Origin: Ideonella sp.
GTDB taxonomy: Bacteria; Pseudomonadota; Gammaproteobacteria; Burkholderiales; Burkholderiaceae_C
Reading direction: 5' to 3'
Length of the DNA: 14,047 nt
NCBI RefSeq assembly: GCF_016702655.1
Contig: NZ_JADJDO010000043.1
Location: forward strand, 1 to 14,047
The position numbers were made by a program, and so were the translations under genes. Shown piece after piece: positions 7,120 to 14,047 of the stretch. Positions within the stretch are counted from its first letter, which is position 1, and each line of letters starts with the position of its first letter. Below the pieces are notes generated by a model, which saw only the letters and a program-made list of their open reading frames with translations, had not been told where the DNA came from and searched no databases.

Positions 7120-8904
7120 TCAGTCCTCGTCCTTGGCTTCGAGCCCGACGATCTTCTTCAGCGCCGCACCGAACTTCAGGTAGTTGACCTTCACACCGTC
7201 GTCCAGGTCAATCTCAATCTGCTGCGTCGCCAGCGGGTACATCACGTCGCGTTCATAGTCATCCAGTTCGGCCAGTACCTTGCTCAGGCGGTCCGTCTCT
7301 TTCAGCGCACGGGTACGGTCGCCTTGGCTCACTGCCGGGTTGATGCTGGCTGAGGCCTGCCGATCCTTCTCGTCGGCGACTTTCTTGCGGAAGTCTCGCA
7401 GGTAGCGCAACACCACGCTCACCGTGTCTGGGCGGTAGCGGTGCATGTAGATCAGCGCGTTGAAGCTGCCCTTCGGGCTGCTGAAGAGCCAGTAGATGGG
7501 GCGCTTCTGGTAGCGCTTCACGTGATCGTCGTAGAACTCGCGCAGGAAGTAATCGCGCAGGCTGTAATTGCGCTTGCCATTGAGGTTGAGCGCCTGCTCG
7601 ATGAAGGCCAGGTTGCCTTCGTAATGCTCGTCACCGAATGCCACGCGCAGGAACTGCCGGAAGCGCAGGGTGATGTCGTCGGCAAACCAGTCTCCATCCA
7701 GCACCGGGATCACGTTGTCGTCATCGGCCGGGAAGCGGGGCTGCGGCACCTGGGCAAGACGGTGTTGTTCCAAATAGTCGGCCAGCTTCTCCCCCTGGTT
7801 GGCCAAGATCAGGCTTGGCTTGTCAATGCTGTAGCGGCCCAGCATGCAGCCCACGGCGTAGCTCACCAGCTCGCGCATGGTGTCGGCCAGCAGCATCGCC
7901 TCGAGCTCTTCTTCGGTATTGTCGCCACCATAGCGGTAGTGCGGGTTGCAGGTAAGCGTGATCTCGCTCAGCGGCACCTCGGGGTTTAGCTCGTCTTGCA
8001 GGCCGTACGCGTCGATAAAGATGCAGTTGTTTTCCTGCTCCAGTTGCTGCATTTCCAGTGTCGTCTCGTGCCATCGGTTGCGGAGCATCTGGTAGCTGCC
8101 CTTGAGGTGCGGCTTGCTGAATTCGGGATTCAGCAGAGGTGCACCGACAAAGTCCCATGAATTCTCGTAGCAGTCCCAGTCGTGTTTGGCAATCTCAATG
8201 ATGCGATCTGCGAAAGGACTCGCAAGCCCGTCAATAACGGGAATTCTGGAAACAATACCTTGATCGAAATTTAGTGTCTGCGAGAGACATGACATCAGGT
8301 GGGAAGTTAGTGATGAATTTAGCAGGCCAAGCAGGGGCTTTAGGTCTGCAGGGTTTTCAGAGAAAACCATCATGCCAGCATTGCTCCCAATGCTGCCCTC
8401 TGGACAATATCTGACCGCGAATAAGCTTGAGGAAATGGCAGTCCATGTGAGTCCTTCCTTGAAATAAGTGGATTCATTCTGCGGACGAGACAACAGCTTT
8501 CCATTGCCGTCTTTGAAGCCTTTTAGCTCAGCGCCATCACTCTCCCAATTAACAACAAATTCGTTATTGCCATACCACTTTCGAAAGCTCCCCCCCTTGT
8601 TGTAGGGGAACCATTTTCTACCGGATGCCAATGCCTCCATCTTCGAGGCAGGAGCTAGTAGGGCCTTGTCATTCCCAACTTCATGCCAAAGCTTCGCAAA
8701 TCGCTCGGTGTTTCCTGTTATCAGCCCTTGAATAGGCTTGTACAAATCCGACAGATCCGTGCCGTTCGAAAAGGCGCGTCTTACATTCTCGCCAACCCAA
8801 TACGCAATTGGACTACCAGAAATGTGTTTGAAATCCACCGCCGAAGCTCTAAATAAAGTTCTCTCCGCGCCTTGCTTACGGCTGTAGCTCTGGTTCTCGC
8901 TCAT
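7120..8904 (-). pseudogene. pglX: BREX methyltransferase PglX, C-terminal half
   Basis: PglX is the BREX-1 adenine methyltransferase (about 1,200 residues) that marks host DNA. This 594-codon frame matches only its C-terminal half: SGSPIAYWVGENVRRAF near residue 31, a variable region to about residue 245 (probably target recognition), and PIYWLFSSPKGSFNALIYMH near 467. The end reads KIVGLEAKDED. The SAM-binding motif (DPACGSGHF type) and catalytic NPPY are absent, so it cannot methylate DNA alone. The ATG at 8904 overlaps the preceding nitrilase stop as ATGA. The first residues, MSENQSYS, may belong to a different gene fused at a deletion point. About 8160-8900 is more AT-rich (one line is 47% GC) than the rest (60-67%), suggesting a separately acquired recognition segment. 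Confidence 0.85.
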
Positions 8905-9890
8905 TCGTTCTCTCCAGCCGGCAATACCTTGCGGCCAAAATCAATCTCAAAGCCATCCGGCACTGGCTTGAAGGGCTTCGGCGGTGAGCGGTGGCTACTC
9001 TGGAACTGTCGCAACGCCTGCACGTCGATCTCGCCAATCACGCAGTAGTCGGTGATGCCGCCCTTGACCCGCAGCAGGTCGCGTTGCCAGCTTTCCTTGA
9101 ATGGGGCGCGAATGCGGCTGTCGCCGTACTGGCGGTCGTTGCATTGAACGATGTAGGCATGCACATCCAGCGCGGCCGACTCCACCAGGGCGTTGAAGGT
9201 TTCGCTGTCCGGGTTCCATTCGGGCACGAACAGGGCATCCACCTTGCCGCGCAGCGCTGCGCGGTGGCTGATATTGGTCAGCTCGCTGCAGATCAGCAGG
9301 GCAAAGCGCAGGTCGCCGTGTTGCAGCAGGGGCGGGGTCTTCCAGGCCTTGTCAGGCTTTAGCTCCAGCCCGGCCAAGCGCCGCAGCTCTTGCTCTTCGT
9401 GCAAGGCCGGGCGTTGCTTGTCTTGCCGGTAGATCATCAGCGAAGGGAAGCCCAGGCCGCTGTGCGACAGCGCGGCCCACGCGGTTGCGCCCCGCGCCTT
9501 GCTGGCGTGCAGGTACTCGATGCCAGTGATCAGCGAGATGCCGCGCCCTTGCAGCTTGCGCGCGATGCGGATGAACCAGTGGGCGGGCAAAGCCAGCTCG
9601 GGCAGCACGTGAAGTAGCGGCTGTGCTGCGGCTGGGCGATGACACCATCGAGCAACCGGCACAGGCGCGCGTAGCGTTCCGCATCGGGGTCGGACATCCG
9701 CATGACCGCGGCTGTCCAGCTTGCCATCTGCGTTTTCCAGCTGGCAACCGCAATGCCGTAGCGGCGCCGCGGCTCGCCATCGGGTATCTGCAGCACGCCC
9801 TGCTTGTCAAAGCACGGTGCGGCCTCGCCCAGCGTGAAGCCGCGCACGGCCAGCACCACCGCTTGCATGTAGGCCAGGATCGAGCTGCCA
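8901..9890 (-). pseudogene. Nitrilase domain of an RT-nitrilase (DRT1/UG1-like) defence protein, RT domain missing
   Basis: About 330 residues resemble a carbon-nitrogen hydrolase. The expected Glu-Lys-Cys residues are visible: VLPELALP (Glu), LELKPDKAWKTP (Lys) and FALLICSELTN (Cys). Downstream motifs are KVDALFVPEWN, YIVQCNDRQYGDSRIRAP and FKPVPDGF. I associate this pattern with the C-terminal domain of UG1-type reverse transcriptases (DRT1), where RT and nitrilase are fused and both are needed for phage defence. That assignment is from memory of the family. No RT motif (YADD type) occurs upstream; the region instead joins the pglX N-terminus near 9890. A single missing base near 9608 splits the frame just before VLPEL (restoring it gives RYFHVLPEL). 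A stand-alone nitrilase is the alternative. Confidence 0.6.
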
Positions 9891-10349
9891 GAGAGCAGGT
9901 CATCGGGCATCAACAGCTCGGTGAAGTCGTCGATGCGCTCGAACAAGAAGGGCATGGCTTGGTGCCAGGCATTGCAAGCTGCCACCACCAGCAACCGATA
10001 AGCCTCGCCTTGCGCATCACTGCTTGGGGACTTGCCGGACAGCAGGTCTGAGATCTTCTGTCTCTGAGGGCCTGAGGCCAGCTCCTCACCGATATGGCCC
10101 ATCTTGGCTTCCGGCAGGATCTCCGGGCTGGAACTGGCCTTCCGCCGGCGACACCACGCCAATGTGGGTGTAGCGGTTCACATCCATAAAGCGCAAGGCA
10201 CAGAAGCGATTGAACCAGGTGTAGGCGACTCGCTCGACCACCTGTTCCTTGCTGGAGCTGGCGACCGCGTCTTCGAGCTTGCCTACCGCGTCTGCGCTTT
10301 CGCGTCTGGCCGCGCTGCCGTTCGACAGCACCAGCGCCAGCTTGGCGTA
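9891..10349 (-). pseudogene. pglX: BREX methyltransferase PglX, N-terminal fragment
   Basis: About 150 residues match the start of PglX: TYAKLALVLSNGSAARR, then EQVVERVAYTWFNRFCALRFMD, EILPEAKMGHIGEELASGP, and the conserved AMPFLFERIDDFTELLMPDD ending near DLLSGSSIL. An extra base in the CCC run at 10125-10127 splits it into two frames. It is followed without a stop by nitrilase-type sequence, so the methyltransferase core (expected over the next 400 or so residues) is gone. Upstream it joins brxA near 10350, so its own start codon is probably lost. The C-terminal half of the same type of protein lies at 7120-8904; the two pieces do not overlap. Confidence 0.75.
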
Positions 10350-10754
10350 AGTTCGGCATGCCACAGCGCTTTGCTGCTGTAGAAGCTTTCGTAGTCATTG
10401 AACGTCAACTGCCGGCGCAGGTGAAGGTGGTTCTCACGCAGAACTTCAGTGGCGAACTCGCGAATGAAGTTGTAGCGTCGGCAGGCGGCGACCCAGAAGG
10501 CTTGCCCGGTCATGAAGACTGAGGTGCAGCAGGGCCTGCAGTTCCAAATCGTCAAGGTGTTCAAGCCGTGCAGTTAGTTCTTTGCTCACGCGGGTCGCCG
10601 CGGCCGCTGTGCGGACCTGCATTAAGTTCTCTTCGCGGGCCTGTGCACGCGCTTTCGCCCAGTCCTTCGTCGCAAGATATGCGGCAGCAACCGATGCCGC
10701 TTCTTGGACGAAGAGACCCCCGGTAGTGAATGAGAGGCGGTAGCGATCAGCCAT
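10350..10754 (-). pseudogene. brxA: BREX protein BrxA, 3' end missing, frameshifted
   Basis: BrxA (DUF1819 family) is a small DNA-binding component encoded first in BREX-1 operons. The N-terminus ADRYRLSFTTGGLFVQEA and RTAAAATRVSKELTARLEHL are strong matches. After a 1-nt frame change near 10515 it continues FWVAACRRYNFIREFATEVL and KALWHAEL. About 135 of the usual roughly 200 residues are present; the sequence then becomes pglX. The ATG at 10754 overlaps the brxR stop (10747-10749) by 8 nt, pointing to coupled translation from the brxR transcript. Confidence 0.8.
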
Positions 10755-11656
10755 TCGCCTTCGCTCCCAGAGGCGACGGCTGATAACCCGGCGCAATGGC
10801 CCGCGCTCTTGACACCGTACAACGCCAGATGGTCTCGCAACCACAGACGATGCTCTGGCCCACTGAGAGCGTGATCTGGCGAGCAGTCAACACTCCACCG
10901 GCGCAGAACATAGCCCGCAATCGCGGCTCGTGCAGCTCAGGTTCAGCGACCCACTGTCCATGCCGTAGTCCATGCAAGTGACTTCAGGGCGCGGTTTGTC
11001 TGGGTGCGGCACTAGCTGGAGATCAACGATGCGCGTCCACTGGGTGTCGTTCTCCGCCAGTTCTTGCCGTAGGGGCGGGCTTTCCACACAGGCCTTGGGC
11101 TCGTGAATCCGGGTCAGGACGAAGTCGCGGAACTCTGCCGACTTACGGTCATATGCTCGAACGTGCCATCGAAGGCCCGTGTCAAGCAGCGCGAAGGGAA
11201 CGATCTCTCGTTGCGATTGCCCGCTGCTGATCGAGTGATATCGGATCTGCAGCGCCTGTCTCAGATGGATGGCGCGCGTGACAGCAGCCAGAACTTCTAG
11301 CTTGGGCGTAGTCAGGCGAGCCGGCATAGCGCACGGCAGAAGTGACTCTCCGGTGGGTGCCCCCACATCGCCTATTTGCTCAACAAGCCAGCTTAGTGCC
11401 TGGTCGGCTGGTGTTTCAAACAGGGGTGTGAAGCGCTGACCCAGAACGTACAGCTTGCTGCGCTGATCGAACTCCGCATTGAAGGGCGCCAGTTCCTTGT
11501 ACAGCGCCAGGTCGCGCGAGGCCGCAGCTGACTGGATCCCGAAACGCGCCATCAGGTCAGCGCGGCGCACCTCGCCCAGGAAGCGGGGAAGCCTGAGCTC
11601 GATGTGCTTCAGTCCCGCTTGGGACTGGGGAGTTGGGTCGTTGGGTCGGCGTTCAT
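10747..11656 (-). pseudogene. brxR: WYL-domain BREX regulator BrxR, frameshifted
   Basis: BrxR proteins are winged-helix plus WYL-domain repressors encoded upstream of BREX. From ATG 11656 the frame reads MNADPTTQLPSPKR; one missing base in a G run near 11612 then gives LKHIELRLPRF and the wHTH DLMARFGIQSAAASRDLAL. The WYL domain follows with LQIRYHSISSG, IVPFALLDTGLRWHVRAYD and FVLTRI. A frame change near 10940 gives the C-terminal AGYVLRRWSVDCSPDHALSG and LWLRDHLALYGVKSA. A further one near 10800 gives APGYQPSPLGAKANG and the stop at 10747. Total content is about 300 residues, full length for the family, so the indels may be sequencing errors. It heads the operon. Confidence 0.82.
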
Positions 11657-11713
11657 GGCGATGGTGCGGCCGTAGCGACCACTCTTGGTCGCCTGGCTGC
11701 CCTCATGCGCCGA

Positions 11714-11734
11714 ATCGTATCAAAAAGATCCGAT
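11714..11734. promoter_or_regulatory. Candidate BrxR operator (inverted repeat)
   Basis: ATCGTATC (11714-11721) and GATCCGAT (11727-11734) pair at 7 of 8 positions around AAAAA, 58 bp upstream of the brxR ATG. BrxR-type regulators are known to bind inverted repeats upstream of their own gene. The position fits; binding is inferred. I saw no clear -35/-10 pair. Confidence 0.4.
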
Positions 11735-11834
11735 ATTGAGATCAGGAAAGTAGCTTCGGGGCTTGAAGGTGAGTGCTGCCAGCGATGCAGAGCGGCAGCT
11801 CCGCAAGGCACAAACTCTCACTATGTGGGATTCA

Positions 11835-11867
11835 CCCGACGGACTTTCTGTAGTCCCGACGGACTTT
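11835..11867. repeat. Two perfect 13-bp direct repeats, 20-bp period
   Basis: CCCGACGGACTTT occurs at 11835-11847 and 11855-11867, the nearer copy 37 bp beyond the glmS stop codon. Tn7 inserts about 25 bp downstream of glmS, and Tn7-like ends carry several roughly 20-bp transposase-binding repeats. This could be the glmS-proximal end of a Tn7-like element. No tns genes or target duplication are visible in the window. Confidence 0.5.
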
Positions 11868-11904
11868 ATTTGTTCCCATCACCGCTTCGCGGCCGCCAAG
11901 TCGG

Positions 11905-13763
<1,859 letters not shown>

Positions 13764-13771
13764 GTGCCAGG

Positions 13772-13777
13772 CTCCTT
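13772..13777 (-). promoter_or_regulatory. glmS ribosome-binding site
   Basis: AAGGAG on the minus strand, 8 nt before the ATG at 13763. It fixes the glmS start despite the frameshift immediately after the start codon. Confidence 0.7.
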
Positions 13778-13851
13778 GTTGCACGATGCCGCCCTCTAGT
13801 GGACGGGCTGGCGGACATCGTAGTGAGCTCACGGAGGTCGAAGAGTGCACA

Positions 13852-13871
13852 TATTTCGCTATCATGAAATA
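13852..13871. promoter_or_regulatory. Inverted repeat in the glmS / Lrp-family divergent region
   Basis: TATTTC (13852-13857) and GAAATA (13866-13871) are exact inverted copies 8 bp apart in an AT-rich patch of the 159-bp divergent intergenic region. Lrp/AsnC regulators often bind AT-rich palindromic sites near their own promoters, so this may be an autoregulatory operator that also touches glmS. This is inference. Confidence 0.4.
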
Positions 13872-13922
13872 ATCACTCCTGCATGGTGATATAAGAAGGA
13901 ATATTGCACAGAACACAGTAGT

Positions 13923-14047
13923 GTGAAAAAAAATAGCGATTTCATAGATCTCGACGCCACCGACATGCGCCTGCTGTCGATGCTCCAGGACGACGCCTCG
14001 CTGACCAATCAGGCCCTGGCGGAGCGCGCCCATGTGTCGCCGGCTAC
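13923..14047 (+). CDS. Lrp/AsnC-family transcriptional regulator, N-terminal part
   Basis: From GTG 13923 the frame reads (M)KKNSDFIDLDATDMRLLS, then MLQDDASLTNQALAERAHVS, and is cut by the window edge after 41 codons. The LDxxDxxLLxxLQxDxxLTNxxLAE pattern is the N-terminal HTH of Lrp/AsnC regulators, which usually sense amino acids. GTG is the only start between the in-frame stop at 13887 and the HTH. A purine-rich AAGAAGGA at 13893-13900 is rather far (22 nt) from it, so translation may be weak or the start may lie elsewhere. It is divergent from glmS, a pairing I recall from Burkholderiales genomes. Confidence 0.85.
   Translation, partial: MKKNSDFIDLDATDMRLLSMLQDDASLTNQALAERAHVSPA

Noticed and set aside
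9352..9903. Alternative minus-strand frame of 183 codons
   Set aside because: It is an off-frame reading of the nitrilase region; the true frame carries the Glu-Lys-Cys motifs.
11824..11830. TGTGGGA as a canonical Tn7 terminus
   Set aside because: It matches the first bases of Tn7 ends, but its orientation would put the element between it and glmS, leaving only about 80 bp. Probably chance.
13764..13922. glmS ribozyme upstream of glmS
   Set aside because: That ribozyme is a Gram-positive feature, and the 159-bp intergenic region shows no matching core.

Overview
The window looks like a GC-rich proteobacterial chromosome, most likely betaproteobacterial (Burkholderiales-like). This rests on codon use, the glmS and Lrp/AsnC divergent pair, and the style of the IS elements; I could not run a taxonomic search. 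A chromosomal anchor, glmS, lies on the right. A phage-defence island has landed or decayed directly downstream of its 3' end, and insertion sequences have eaten into the island from the left.

Layout, left to right. 1-2175: a frameshifted IS21-family remnant on the minus strand (3' part of istA, then istB, then terminal repeats and hairpins). 2176-4674: an apparently complete IS66-family element on the plus strand (tnpA, tnpB, tnpC) with matching GTAAGCGTTC ends. 4675-5141: a fragment of a second, roughly 90% similar IS66 element in the opposite orientation. 5142-11656: a minus-strand BREX type 1 locus read right to left as brxR (WYL regulator), brxA without its 3' end, the N-terminal part of pglX, the C-terminal nitrilase domain of what looks like an RT-nitrilase (DRT1/UG1-like) defence protein, the C-terminal half of pglX, and pglZ cut off by IS66. 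brxB, brxC, the pglX methyltransferase core, the reverse transcriptase domain, the pglZ 3' end and brxL are not in the window. 11657-11904: the brxR promoter region, a pair of 13-bp direct repeats at 20-bp spacing, and the glmS 3' hairpin. 11905-13763: glmS, full length in content but broken by many small indels. 13764-13922: divergent control region. 13923-14047: start of an Lrp/AsnC regulator on the plus strand.

How it fits together. BREX normally needs BrxA, BrxB, BrxC, PglX, PglZ and usually BrxL, so this locus cannot work as written. The hybrid of BREX with an RT-nitrilase relic is the most unusual content. Insertion next to the glmS stop codon is the classic Tn7 attachment position, and the 13-bp repeats beside it resemble transposase-binding repeats of a Tn7-like end, so a Tn7-like carrier is a reasonable but unproven idea.

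Caution on quality. Small frameshifts are dense at 1-2175, about 9600-11656 and 11905-13763, including in the normally essential glmS, but absent from the genes at 2176-9600. Many of them are therefore probably sequencing or assembly errors. The gene-to-gene junctions at about 10350, 9890 and 8904 must be confirmed before any biological reading.
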